A DNA stretch of 64,000 nucleotides from Alphaproteobacteria bacterium (lineage in GTDB: Bacteria > Pseudomonadota > Alphaproteobacteria > Sphingomonadales > Sphingomonadaceae). The notes under the pieces were generated by a model. It saw nothing but the letters and a program-made list of their open reading frames with translations. It made no database searches and was not told where the DNA came from. The position numbers and the translations under genes were made by a program. Positions 43,533 through 51,318 of the stretch are shown piece after piece (the first letter of the stretch is position 1; every line of letters begins with the position of its first letter). The stretch lies in NCBI GenBank assembly GCA_019232625.1, contig JAFANP010000032.1:58938-122937 (forward strand), read 5' to 3'.

Positions 43533-45974
43533 TCAGACCTCGATCTGGCCGGCGAGTTGCTTGACGGTGACGATCACGAACTCCGCCGGCTTCAGCGGCG
43601 CGAAGCCGACCTCGACGTTGACCTGGCCGAGGTTGATGTCGGTCTGGGTCGTGGTCGAGGCGTCGCAGGCGACGTAATAGGCGTCCGACGCCTTGAGGCC
43701 CTTGAAGGCGCCCTGGCGGAACAGGCCGTTCATGAAGGCGCCGGCGGCGAGCCGTATCTGGCCCCACAGCGTCTCCCCGTTCGGTTCGAAGACGGCGAAC
43801 TGGAGGCCGCGATAGAGGCTCTCCTCGATGTAGAGGGCGAGCCGCCGGACGGGGACGTAGCGATAGTCCTGGTCTGGCGCCCCGTCATAGCCCATCATCG
43901 TGCGCGCGCCCCAGCTGGTGGCGCCCGACACCATCGTGCGCAGGGTGTTTATGGCCTGCGGGTTGGTGACCCCGTTCTCGGGGTTGGTGACGGCGAATTC
44001 GAGGTTGGAGACGCCGACCAGCGTCGCCTCCAGCCCGGCAGGCGCCTTCCAGATGCCGCGCCGGACGTCGGTATTGGCATAGACTCCCGCCATCGTTCCC
44101 GACGGGTCGAGGACGATCGGCTTGCCCTTGCTGTCGGAGGCGACGACGCGCGGCCAGTAGAGGGCGGCGTGATCGGTGACGACTCCCGAGCGCATCGCCA
44201 GGATGCCTGCGGCGGCGAGGTTGGCCGTGCTCCAATTGCCCGCGCCGGCGTCCGACGGCGGATCGACGATCAGGAAGGCGCGGCGGCGGTTGCAGAAGGC
44301 GCTCGCCGCCCCCCAAAGCGCCATGCGGTCCGCGTCGCTCTGGCGGATGGCGGTGCCCTGGGCGCGGGGAAGGACCAGCAGGTTGAAGATGTCCGCGGTC
44401 CGCTCCAGCTTGTCCCACGAATATTCGTAGTCGGCGGGGAGCGGCGGCTCACCGTTGTTTCCGGCCTGCGGCGCGGCGCGGTAGGCGCCGCCCGGGGTGG
44501 CGGGCCCGGGCGGGAGCGGGAGGCCGAGGCCGTAGCGGACGACGTTGGTGGGCGCCACGCCCGACTGGGCGACCTGGCCCGCCGTCTCGATCTTGAAGGT
44601 GCCGGTGCTGGTCAGCGCCAGCGACAGGTCGGCGTCCTGGTTGCCATATTGCGGCCGGACGCCGAGCCGGACCCCGGCGCGATAGGCCTTAAAGCCGCTC
44701 GCCGGGACATTGTTGATCGACGTGACGATCGCGTCGAGGCTGGCCCTGAGCGCGGCGAGGCTGCCGACGATTCCGGTCAGGCTCGCGTCGGCCGCAAGCT
44801 TGCCGGCGACGAGGGCGGGCGTGGCGGTGGCGTTGTGGCCGGCGCCGACCAGTTTCCAGTCGCCGAAATGGGCGGCGGTTTCGTCCGCGAAACTGTGGAC
44901 GCGGGAGAAGGCGGTGGCGACCGAGTTGCCGGAATGGACTCGCGTCAGCACGCCGTTGGGGGCGGGGCGGAAGACCGAATAGCGGTCAGTCTCGAGCCCG
45001 CCGTTGGCGGCGCCGAGGCGGAGCAGCGCCGCCGCGTCCGACTGGACGGCGCTGGTGATGACCACCGGACCGTTGGCGGAGCTGATCTGGAGGACCTTGC
45101 CGCCCGCGGCGGCGGTGGCGGCGACCGCCACGGTGGCGGTCTGGCCGTTGTCGAGAAGGGCGGCGTTGATCTTGTCCTGGATGCCGGTGACGACGTCGCT
45201 CTCGGCGGTGAGGCCGAAGAGGCCCTTGAGGTCGACCGGCACGGTCGCGCCGTGGGCGACGCTGATCATGATCAGGCGCGGGTCGGTGCCGGTCATGTTG
45301 GCGTCGAAGAAGGTCTTGAGGTTCGAGAAGATGAGGCCCGATTCCGAAACATTGGCACCGCCGGGGAGCGGGGCGATGGTGGGATCGGCCTCGGCGCTGA
45401 TCAGATCGCTCTGCTCGGTGAGGACCCGCGGCGCGTAATTGGCCGAAGCCGGGTCCATCGAAAGCTCTTTGAACGTCGCTTCGGAATCGCGCTTCGTCGA
45501 GCCGTCGCTCTGCACGACCTGGCGGAAGACGGTGAGGTTGAAGGTCCGCTCGGGATTGGCGGTCTCGTAATCCACCTCGACGCGCAGCAGGTTGCCGCCG
45601 CTCCCGGCGTCCTTGGCGCTGAGGATGAGGACGTTCTGGTTCGGCGCCGCGGTCGCACCCTCGGCGAGGAGGGTGCTGCGCGCCTTCATGTTGGCGCCGT
45701 CGGTGGCGTTGCGGGCGTTGCGCACGATCCACGCGGTGCTGCCGCCGTTGAGGAAGAACTGGCGCACCTGGTCGGGAAGCTCGCCGACATAGGGATCGCC
45801 GCCGAACAGGCCCTCGAACTCGCGATAGCTGAATATCCGCGTCGGGACGTTCACCGGCCCGGAGGGGCACATGCCGACGAAGGCCGCGACGGACGTCGCG
45901 ACGCCGGAGATGGTGTGGACGCCCGACGGCGCCTCCTGGACGTAGACGCCCGGATAATCTGGCCTCACCGGCAT
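43533..45974 (-). CDS. Contractile tail sheath protein
   Basis: An 813-residue sheath. The N-terminus (RPDYPGVYVQEAPSGVHTI, then GVATSVAAFVGMCPSGPVNV and RIFSYREFEGLFGG) and the C-terminus (TMVSGATSWGARTMMGYDG, YVPVRRLALYIEESLYRG, PNGETLWGQIRLAAGAFMNG, NVEVGFAPLKPAEFVIVTVK) are the standard sheath core and tube-binding parts. The middle 300 residues are an inserted variable domain exposed on the particle surface. Sheath contraction pushes the tube. This is the only sheath gene, where PVC carries three. It starts 3 nt after the leader gene. Confidence 0.95.
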   Translation of the reverse strand: MPVRPDYPGVYVQEAPSGVHTISGVATSVAAFVGMCPSGPVNVPTRIFSYREFEGLFGGDPYVGELPDQVRQFFLNGGSTAWIVRNARNATDGANMKARSTLLAEGATAAPNQNVLILSAKDAGSGGNLLRVEVDYETANPERTFNLTVFRQVVQSDGSTKRDSEATFKELSMDPASANYAPRVLTEQSDLISAEADPTIAPLPGGANVSESGLIFSNLKTFFDANMTGTDPRLIMISVAHGATVPVDLKGLFGLTAESDVVTGIQDKINAALLDNGQTATVAVAATAAAGGKVLQISSANGPVVITSAVQSDAAALLRLGAANGGLETDRYSVFRPAPNGVLTRVHSGNSVATAFSRVHSFADETAAHFGDWKLVGAGHNATATPALVAGKLAADASLTGIVGSLAALRASLDAIVTSINNVPASGFKAYRAGVRLGVRPQYGNQDADLSLALTSTGTFKIETAGQVAQSGVAPTNVVRYGLGLPLPPGPATPGGAYRAAPQAGNNGEPPLPADYEYSWDKLERTADIFNLLVLPRAQGTAIRQSDADRMALWGAASAFCNRRRAFLIVDPPSDAGAGNWSTANLAAAGILAMRSGVVTDHAALYWPRVVASDSKGKPIVLDPSGTMAGVYANTDVRRGIWKAPAGLEATLVGVSNLEFAVTNPENGVTNPQAINTLRTMVSGATSWGARTMMGYDGAPDQDYRYVPVRRLALYIEESLYRGLQFAVFEPNGETLWGQIRLAAGAFMNGLFRQGAFKGLKASDAYYVACDASTTTQTDINLGQVNVEVGFAPLKPAEFVIVTVKQLAGQIEV

Positions 45975-45977
45975 CGC

Positions 45978-46238
45978 TCACTCCTGTCGCTGCATGGGTG
46001 GTTGTCGCGGGCGCGGCGCCGCGTAGAGGATCTCTCCCCCCGGGCCGCGCTGCTCTTCGAGGGCGCCTTCGCGGACGAGGCCCGACACGGCCTCGAGGAC
46101 GGTCGCGCGCCCGATCGTCTGGCGCTGGTCGTACAGCCACCAGTTGATGATGCCGTCGATCGTGTCGCAGGCCTGCGGTCGCCGCTCGATGTAGCCGAGC
46201 AATTCGAACTGGACATAGTCCCGCGCTGCTCCCCCCAT
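45978..46238 (-). CDS. Small winged-helix-like protein leading the eCIS operon
   Basis: An 86-residue protein, or 89 from a TTG at 46247 that has a GAGGG 5 nt upstream. A longer frame to 46316 would run across the sigma-54 promoter and its start site near 46271, so it is rejected. Residues include VQFELLGYIERRPQACDTID, WWLYDQRQTIG, VLEAVSGLVREGALEE and a GPGGEILYA strand-turn, the helix-helix-beta-wing pattern of a winged helix. It lies 3 nt before the sheath. It could be a regulator or a structural cap protein; no family is recognized. Confidence 0.65.
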   Translation of the reverse strand: MGGAARDYVQFELLGYIERRPQACDTIDGIINWWLYDQRQTIGRATVLEAVSGLVREGALEEQRGPGGEILYAAPRPRQPPMQRQE

Positions 46239-46281
46239 CTTGGCCAAAACGACCCTCGCTTCTGCGCCTGCAGCCCCTTTC

Positions 46282-46297
46282 AGCAAGCCGCGTGCCA
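46282..46297 (-). promoter_or_regulatory. Sigma-54 (-24/-12) promoter of the eCIS operon
   Basis: Read on the minus strand the sequence is TTGGCACG CGGC TTGCT, an exact match to the sigma-54 consensus YTGGCACG-N4-TTGCW. The -24 GG and -12 GC dinucleotides have the required spacing. The predicted start is near 46271, about 33 nt before the ATG at 46238 of the first operon gene. The operon thus depends on an AAA+ activator, and one is encoded at 16944-17969. The assignment is from sequence match and geometry and has not been tested. Confidence 0.85.
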
Positions 46298-46427
46298 ATC
46301 CGCCGCGAAATGCCAAGTCCTTGAAATGGAAGGCTTTGGAGGAGCGGGCGAGGCGAAGGGGTGGGGCATCGCCGCCCCAGTGGCGGGCGCCCCAGCGGCG
46401 GGGCGCGGGAAATCGGCCGCGATTCCA

Positions 46428-46470
46428 GTCCGGTCGGGCCGGGGCGGAATTGCCCCCTGTCCGGTCGGGG
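46428..46470. promoter_or_regulatory. Candidate upstream activator-binding repeats
   Basis: The 11-mer GTCCGGTCGGG occurs at 46428-46438 and again from 46459, 31 bp apart (about three helical turns), 157-188 bp upstream of the predicted eCIS start. Between them GGGGCGGAATTGCCCC (46441-46456) is an interrupted palindrome. Enhancer-binding proteins usually bind paired sites 80-200 bp upstream, so this fits, but the region also precedes the autotransporter gene at 46569. The rest of the 330-nt spacer 46239-46568 shows no gene. Confidence 0.4.
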
Positions 46471-46568
46471 CGAAGCGATTTACCCGCTTGTCAGTAAACG
46501 CGCCGCGGCGCAGTTAAGGACGCGAGAGCCGCCGGGGGGCGGCCGCGTCTCGGTGGGAGGATTCCTTT

Positions 46569-48422
46569 ATGTCACGCTTTTCGGCGAAGCTCCTTTGCGG
46601 GAGCGCCCTGGTCGCCGCCGCCTTCATCGCCGCGCCCGCGTCGGCGCAGACCGTCACCCGCATCGTCGCCTTCGGCGACAGCTATGCGGACGACGGCAAT
46701 TTCTTCGAGCTGACCGGGATACCGAGGCCCGCCGTCTATCCGAACGGCCGCTTCTCGGACCGGACGAACTTCGTCGACACGATGTCGCTGCTGCTCGGCG
46801 TTCCGGTGGACAATTTCGCCATCGGCGGCGCCTTCACCGGCAACGGCAACATCAACGGCGTCGGTCCGGGCTTCGTCACCGAATACCAGTCCTTTCTCGC
46901 CGGCGGCGGCCCGGCGGCCTTCCCGCGCGTGACCGGGCATTTCAGCCCGACCGACCTCGCCGTCATCTCGATCGGCGGCAACGATGCGCGCGCCTACGAG
47001 CGCAGCCTCGGCCTCAGCCCGACCTCGGCGCAGATCTCTACCCTGGTGACAGGCGCTCCGGCGCAGGCGGCTGTGCGGGTCACCGAGGCCACGGCGGGCG
47101 TCTCCGCCTTGGTCAATGCCGGGGCGCGCAACGTCACCTTCCTCGTCGGCGACGTCGGCCGCCTCCCCGAGGTGGCGGGGCTGCCGGTGGCTCAGGTCGG
47201 GACCGCTTATGCGAACGCCTTCAGCACCGGGATGCAGGCGAGCCTCTCCAACTTCGCCGCCGGCGGCGTCATCGTCAATTATCTCGACCTCAGCCAGGTC
47301 GGCAACGTCGTCCAGGGCAACCCGGCGGCCTTCGGCCTGATCAGCGCCGGCGCCTGCCCGACGGCCTGCCTGACCACCGATCCGTCGCTGATCGACAAAT
47401 ATCTCTTCTACGTCGACCAGGTGCACCTGACCTCGAAGGGCTTCGAGATCGTCGGCCGCTACGCCGTCCGCCAGCTCGAGGCGCCGCTGCAGCTCCAGGC
47501 CCAGACGGATACCGGCCTTCAGGCGGCGATGGCGTTCGGGTCGACCCTGTCCGGACGGATGGACCTTTCGGCGGCGCGCAGCGGCGGCGAGGGCGGCGGC
47601 CTCCGGTTCTTCGTCACCGGCAATGCGGCGAGCGAGCATCATCGCCGCGGCCTGATGAACCTCGATTACGAGATCGACACGGTCGGCGGAAGCGCGGGCC
47701 TCGAATATGAGGCGTCGGGCATCGTCCTTGGCGGCGCGGTCAATTACAGCCGGCCCAAGGCGGACATCGAGACGGCGAGCGGCGACGTCAGGGCCAAGGC
47801 CTGGCAGGTGGGCGGCTATGCCGGCTGGTCCGCCGGCGGCGCCTTCGTCCAGGCCTATGGCGGCTATGGCTGGCTCGACTACGACATCCGCCGGCAGGCC
47901 GTTGTCGACGAAATTCATGCCACCACCCACGGCACCAACCTCTTCGCGGGAGGAAAAGCGGGCTACCTCGTGGCGCTCGGCGGCGGGGGCAGGGTCGGTC
48001 CCGTCGTGGGAGTCCAATATGCCAAGGCGAAGCTCGACGGCTATACCGAGAGCGGCGACCCCGTCCTCACCCTGAACGTCGGCCCCCAGGAGGTTCATGC
48101 CCTCGTCGGCAGCGCCGGCCTCGAGGCGCGCGGGGACTTCACCTCCGGCGGCCTCGCCGTCCAGCCTTATGCCTCGGTCACCGCGGAGAAGGATCTCGAG
48201 GGCGACGGCCGCACCATCCGCTACGCCGGCACGCCGTCGCCGGGGATCGTCAACCGCTGGGTCCTGCCGGACCGGTCCAAGGAGACCTACGGCCGCTTCA
48301 CCGCGGGCGCCAACCTCTCGCTCGGCGGCGCGGTGTCGCTCCAGGTCCAGGGCAGCGCTTCGTTCGGGCGCAACCAAGGCAACGACATGGGCGCCTTCGC
48401 CGGAGTGAAGCTGGGCTTCTGA
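46569..48422 (+). CDS. GDSL-esterase autotransporter
   Basis: A 617-residue outer-membrane esterase of the EstA/ApeE type. It has a signal peptide ending ASA at residue 26. The GDSL lipase passenger has the catalytic serine in FGDSYADDGN (S38), GGND near residue 139 and the Asp/His pair in DQVHLTSKG near 285. A C-terminal autotransporter beta-barrel (about 340-617) ends in a phenylalanine (GVKLGF), as required for barrel insertion. It should hydrolyse lipids or esters at the cell surface. It is transcribed divergently from the eCIS operon. A GGAGG lies about 10 nt before the ATG. Confidence 0.92.
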   Translation: MSRFSAKLLCGSALVAAAFIAAPASAQTVTRIVAFGDSYADDGNFFELTGIPRPAVYPNGRFSDRTNFVDTMSLLLGVPVDNFAIGGAFTGNGNINGVGPGFVTEYQSFLAGGGPAAFPRVTGHFSPTDLAVISIGGNDARAYERSLGLSPTSAQISTLVTGAPAQAAVRVTEATAGVSALVNAGARNVTFLVGDVGRLPEVAGLPVAQVGTAYANAFSTGMQASLSNFAAGGVIVNYLDLSQVGNVVQGNPAAFGLISAGACPTACLTTDPSLIDKYLFYVDQVHLTSKGFEIVGRYAVRQLEAPLQLQAQTDTGLQAAMAFGSTLSGRMDLSAARSGGEGGGLRFFVTGNAASEHHRRGLMNLDYEIDTVGGSAGLEYEASGIVLGGAVNYSRPKADIETASGDVRAKAWQVGGYAGWSAGGAFVQAYGGYGWLDYDIRRQAVVDEIHATTHGTNLFAGGKAGYLVALGGGGRVGPVVGVQYAKAKLDGYTESGDPVLTLNVGPQEVHALVGSAGLEARGDFTSGGLAVQPYASVTAEKDLEGDGRTIRYAGTPSPGIVNRWVLPDRSKETYGRFTAGANLSLGGAVSLQVQGSASFGRNQGNDMGAFAGVKLGF

Positions 48423-48492
48423 GCGGGCGCGGCGCGGCGGGCAGGGGAAGGCGGCGCTTGATCCGGCGCCGTCTTCGGCCCACATGCACGCC

Positions 48493-49068
48493 ATGCTGAT
48501 CCAGACCGAGACGACGCCCAATCCCTCGACGCTCAAGTTCCTGCCCGGCCGCCGGGTGATGGAGGCGGGAACGCGGGACTTCGCGACGCCGGAGGAGGCG
48601 GAAGCCTCCCCGCTCGCGGAGGCGATCTTCTCGACGGGCGAGGTGGTCGGCGTGTTCTTCGGCCGCGACTTCATCTCGGTGACCGCGGCCCCCGGCGCGG
48701 CGTGGCGCGACTTGAAGCCGCAGATATTGTCGGTCCTGCTCGACCATTTCTCCAGCGAGGCCCCGTTGTTCAGGCCGGGGAGCGCGCACGGCATCGCCGT
48801 CGCTCCCGACGCGGACGTCGAGGGGGACGATCCGGCCGACGCCGACATCGTCGCGCAGATACGCGAGCTGATCGAGACGCGGGTCCGCCCCGCCGTGGCG
48901 CAGGACGGGGGCGACATCGTCTATCGCGGCTTCCGCGGCGGCACCGTCTTCCTCGCCATGCACGGCGCCTGCTCCGGCTGTCCCTCTTCCACCATGACGC
49001 TGAAGCAGGGGATCGAGAGTCTGCTGAAGCATTATGTGCCGGAGGTGGAGACGGTCGAGGCGGTCTGA
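48493..49068 (+). CDS. NifU-family Fe-S scaffold/carrier (NfuA-like)
   Basis: A 191-residue protein that delivers Fe-S clusters to apo-proteins. The N-terminal scaffold-like domain starts MLIQTETTPNPSTLKFLPG, and the C-terminal NifU domain ends with the cluster-binding GACSGCPSS and TLKQGIESLL. The family start matches the ATG at 48493; an ATG three codons earlier (48484) is possible. It follows the autotransporter gene and precedes tsaB, the usual order in sphingomonads. Confidence 0.9.
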   Translation: MLIQTETTPNPSTLKFLPGRRVMEAGTRDFATPEEAEASPLAEAIFSTGEVVGVFFGRDFISVTAAPGAAWRDLKPQILSVLLDHFSSEAPLFRPGSAHGIAVAPDADVEGDDPADADIVAQIRELIETRVRPAVAQDGGDIVYRGFRGGTVFLAMHGACSGCPSSTMTLKQGIESLLKHYVPEVETVEAV

Positions 49069-49134
49069 GCCCCCGGCGGTGCGGGCCTTCGCTCCCGGGC
49101 GGTTCCAAGCCGAGCTCCGCTCACGGGCCGTCCG

Positions 49135-49743
49135 ATGCCGCCGCTGACCCTCGTCATCGACACGGCCGGCCCGGCCTGCTCGGCCGCCCTCCTCCGGGAC
49201 GGGGCGGTGGTCGACGAGCGCCATGAGCTGGTCGGCCGCGGCCACGCCGAGCGATTGCTGCCGCTGATCGCGGACCTGCTCGGCCGGGATCGGCCCGAGG
49301 CTATTCTCGTCGATTGCGGCCCCGGCAGCTTCACCGGCGTGCGGGTCGGCCTGGCCGCGGCGCACGGGCTGCGTCTCGGCTGGCAGGTCCCGCTGGCCGG
49401 CTATTCCTCGACCGCGCTCCTCGCCGCCGCGGCGGGAGGCGGCGAGGTGGGGGTTGCGATGATCGCCGGACACGGGCAGCTTTTCGTCCAGAGCTTCGCC
49501 GATGATCCCCTGCATCCCACCGACGCCTTGCGCTCCCTGCCTCCGGAAGAGGCGGCGGCGGCGATTGGAGCCGAGCTGGTGACGGGCTCGGCGGCCGGGC
49601 AGCTCGTCGCGCTGCGCGGCTTCGGCCGCGCCGCGCCGGCCGAGCTGCGGGCGGCGGAAGCGCGGCGGCTGCCGGAGGCGCTTCGGGTCCTGCCGCCCCG
49701 CCCAATCTACGGCCGGGCGCCCGACGCCAAGCCTGCCGCATGA
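49135..49743 (+). CDS. tsaB: tRNA threonylcarbamoyladenosine biosynthesis protein TsaB
   Basis: A 202-residue ASKHA-fold protein that partners TsaD/TsaE in making t6A37 of ANN-decoding tRNAs. Visible are LVIDTAGPACSAAL, the RGHAERLLPLI segment, GPGSFTGVRVGLAAAHGL (strongly conserved) and a PIYGRAPDAK tail. The last codons overlap rimI by 4 nt (ATGA). The tsaB-rimI pair is widely conserved. Confidence 0.93.
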   Translation: MPPLTLVIDTAGPACSAALLRDGAVVDERHELVGRGHAERLLPLIADLLGRDRPEAILVDCGPGSFTGVRVGLAAAHGLRLGWQVPLAGYSSTALLAAAAGGGEVGVAMIAGHGQLFVQSFADDPLHPTDALRSLPPEEAAAAIGAELVTGSAAGQLVALRGFGRAAPAELRAAEARRLPEALRVLPPRPIYGRAPDAKPAA

Positions 49744-50219
49744 GCCTGGCGGCGGGCCAGATCCTCATCGAGGAGGGCGGGCTGTTCGATCTCGACGCCG
49801 TCATGCAGGTGATGGGCGACAGCTTCGATCCGGCGTTCGGGGAGGCGTGGACGGCGCCGCAATGCGCCGGATTGCTGCCGATGCCGGGCGTGTGGCTTTC
49901 GCTCGCCCGGCGCGGAGGGACCGTCGCGGGCTTCGCGCTGTCGCGAGTGATCGCCGGCGAGGCAGAGTTGCTGCTGCTGGCGGTGAAGCGCGAATCGCAG
50001 CGCTTCGGCGTTGGCAGGAAGCTGCTGGAGCAGTTCATCGTCAGCGCCCAAAGACGAGGCGCCGAACAACTGCATCTTGAGGTCCGTGAGGGAAATCATG
50101 CGGTTACGCTGTACACGGAAGCCGGTTTCCGGGAGGTCGGCCGCCGAAAGAATTATTACAATGGCCGGGACGGTAAGCTATACGACGCGCTGACTCTGGC
50201 GCGACAGGCGGGGAGTTGA
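49740..50219 (+). CDS. rimI: Ribosomal-protein-alanine N-acetyltransferase
   Basis: A 159-residue GNAT acetyltransferase. It has the acetyl-CoA P-loop RFGVGRKLLEQF, LLLLAVKRESQ, HLEVREGNHAVTLYTEAGF and GRRKNYYNGRDGK, the RimI signature. It should acetylate the N-terminal alanine of ribosomal protein S18. It is translationally coupled to tsaB by a 4-nt overlap, and an AT-rich spacer follows before mucR. Confidence 0.92.
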   Translation: MSLAAGQILIEEGGLFDLDAVMQVMGDSFDPAFGEAWTAPQCAGLLPMPGVWLSLARRGGTVAGFALSRVIAGEAELLLLAVKRESQRFGVGRKLLEQFIVSAQRRGAEQLHLEVREGNHAVTLYTEAGFREVGRRKNYYNGRDGKLYDALTLARQAGS

Positions 50220-50333
50220 TCCTATTGAGCGGTTTTCGAAATTTTCGCTTGAAGAAACCTCCAAAATGGATCATTCGTTGCGCAAAGGGGGCAGCGCTTC
50301 CGGAATTCCGTGTAAGAAATTTGGTGGGCAAGC

Positions 50334-50762
50334 ATGGCTGAGACCAACGAACTGAACGAAACCCTCATCACCCTTACCGCCGACATCGTATCGGCCCACG
50401 TCAGCAACAACAGCGTCGCCGTCAACGATCTGCCCCAGCTGATCGGCAACGTGCACAACGCCCTGTCCGGGCTCGGCGCCAAAATGGAGGAAGCGCCCGC
50501 CCGGCCCGAGCCGGCGGTGTCGGTGCGGTCCTCGATCAAGCCCGACTTCATCGTCTGCCTCGAAGACGGCAAGAAGCTCAAGATGCTCAAGCGCCACCTG
50601 ATGACGCACTATCAGATGACGCCGGACGAATATCGCCAGAAGTGGGGCCTCAACGCCGACTATCCGATGGTCGCGCCGAACTATGCCGAGCAGCGGCGTT
50701 CGCTCGCGAAGAAGATCGGCCTCGGCACCAAGCGCCGCCGCGCCGGCCGCGCCGCGAAGTAA
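50334..50762 (+). CDS. MucR/Ros family transcriptional regulator
   Basis: A 142-residue regulator. The zinc-finger region IVCLEDGKKLKMLKRHLMTH has one Cys and an Asp (CLED) where Ros has two Cys, which is the common MucR variant. MTPDEYRQKWGLNADYPMVA and AKKIGLGTKRRRA complete the DNA-binding domain, and the N-terminal 40 residues should oligomerize. MucR proteins bind AT-rich DNA and act like H-NS, often on their own promoter. The 114 nt upstream is clearly AT-rich (GTTTTCGAAATTTTCG), consistent with autoregulation. Confidence 0.93.
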   Translation: MAETNELNETLITLTADIVSAHVSNNSVAVNDLPQLIGNVHNALSGLGAKMEEAPARPEPAVSVRSSIKPDFIVCLEDGKKLKMLKRHLMTHYQMTPDEYRQKWGLNADYPMVAPNYAEQRRSLAKKIGLGTKRRRAGRAAK

Positions 50763-50835
50763 AGGGGGGGGCGCCGGGGGGCGTGGGCCCCGGCAGCCTT
50801 TACGGGCCCCGCAATTGCGTTAAAGCATGTGTAGG

Positions 50836-51258
50836 ATGACCCGCAGGATCGACATCGAAGGGCTCTGCGCGGAGAAAGGCCTGCGGATCACCGAGCAGCG
50901 CCGGATCATCGCCCGCGTCCTCTCCGAAGCGGAAGACCATCCCGACGTCGAGGCGCTGCACGGCCGCGCCTCCGCCATCGATCCGGGCATATCGATCGCC
51001 ACCGTCTACCGCACGGTGCGGCTGTTCGAGGAGGCGGGGATTCTCGAGCGGCACGATTTCGGCGACGGGCGCGCGCGGTACGAGGCCGCCGACGCGACCC
51101 ACCACGATCACCTCATCGACGTCGAGACGGGCAACGTCCTGGAGTTCGTCGACGACGAGCTCGAGGCGCTGCAGCGCCGCATCGCCGAGAAGCTGGGCTT
51201 CCGACTCGTCGACCACCGGATGGAGCTTTACGGCGTCGCCCTCGATCGCAAGAGCTGA
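50836..51258 (+). CDS. fur: Fur-family metal-responsive repressor
   Basis: A 140-residue Fur-family regulator: [20 protein letters not shown] winged-helix, [20 protein letters not shown] recognition region, then [12 protein letters not shown] as metal site. The CxxC zinc pair of some Fur proteins is absent, as in many alphaproteobacterial Fur/Mur proteins, so iron or manganese could be the signal. The ATG at 50836 is preferred to one three codons earlier. It follows mucR by 73 nt. Confidence 0.9.
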   Translation: MTRRIDIEGLCAEKGLRITEQRRIIARVLSEAEDHPDVEALHGRASAIDPGISIATVYRTVRLFEEAGILERHDFGDGRARYEAADATHHDHLIDVETGNVLEFVDDELEALQRRIAEKLGFRLVDHRMELYGVALDRKS

Positions 51259-51318
51259 GGCGCCGCCGGGCAGGGGCCGCACCCGAGGCGCGGCTTCGGT
51301 CGCGGCGGAGAGGCGCTG

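Noticed and set aside
46239..46316. Longer start at 46316 for the eCIS leader gene
   Set aside because: The predicted transcription start near 46271 lies inside that extension, so those codons would not be in the sigma-54 transcript.
16944..46470. Prophage remnant
   Set aside because: No capsid, portal, terminase, integrase or lysis genes; DUF4255, DUF4157 and the eCIS-type AAA+ ATPase point to an eCIS.
43557..46517. Plus-strand 986-codon frame opposite the sheath gene
   Set aside because: Antisense shadow of the sheath, which has unmistakable N- and C-terminal sheath sequences.
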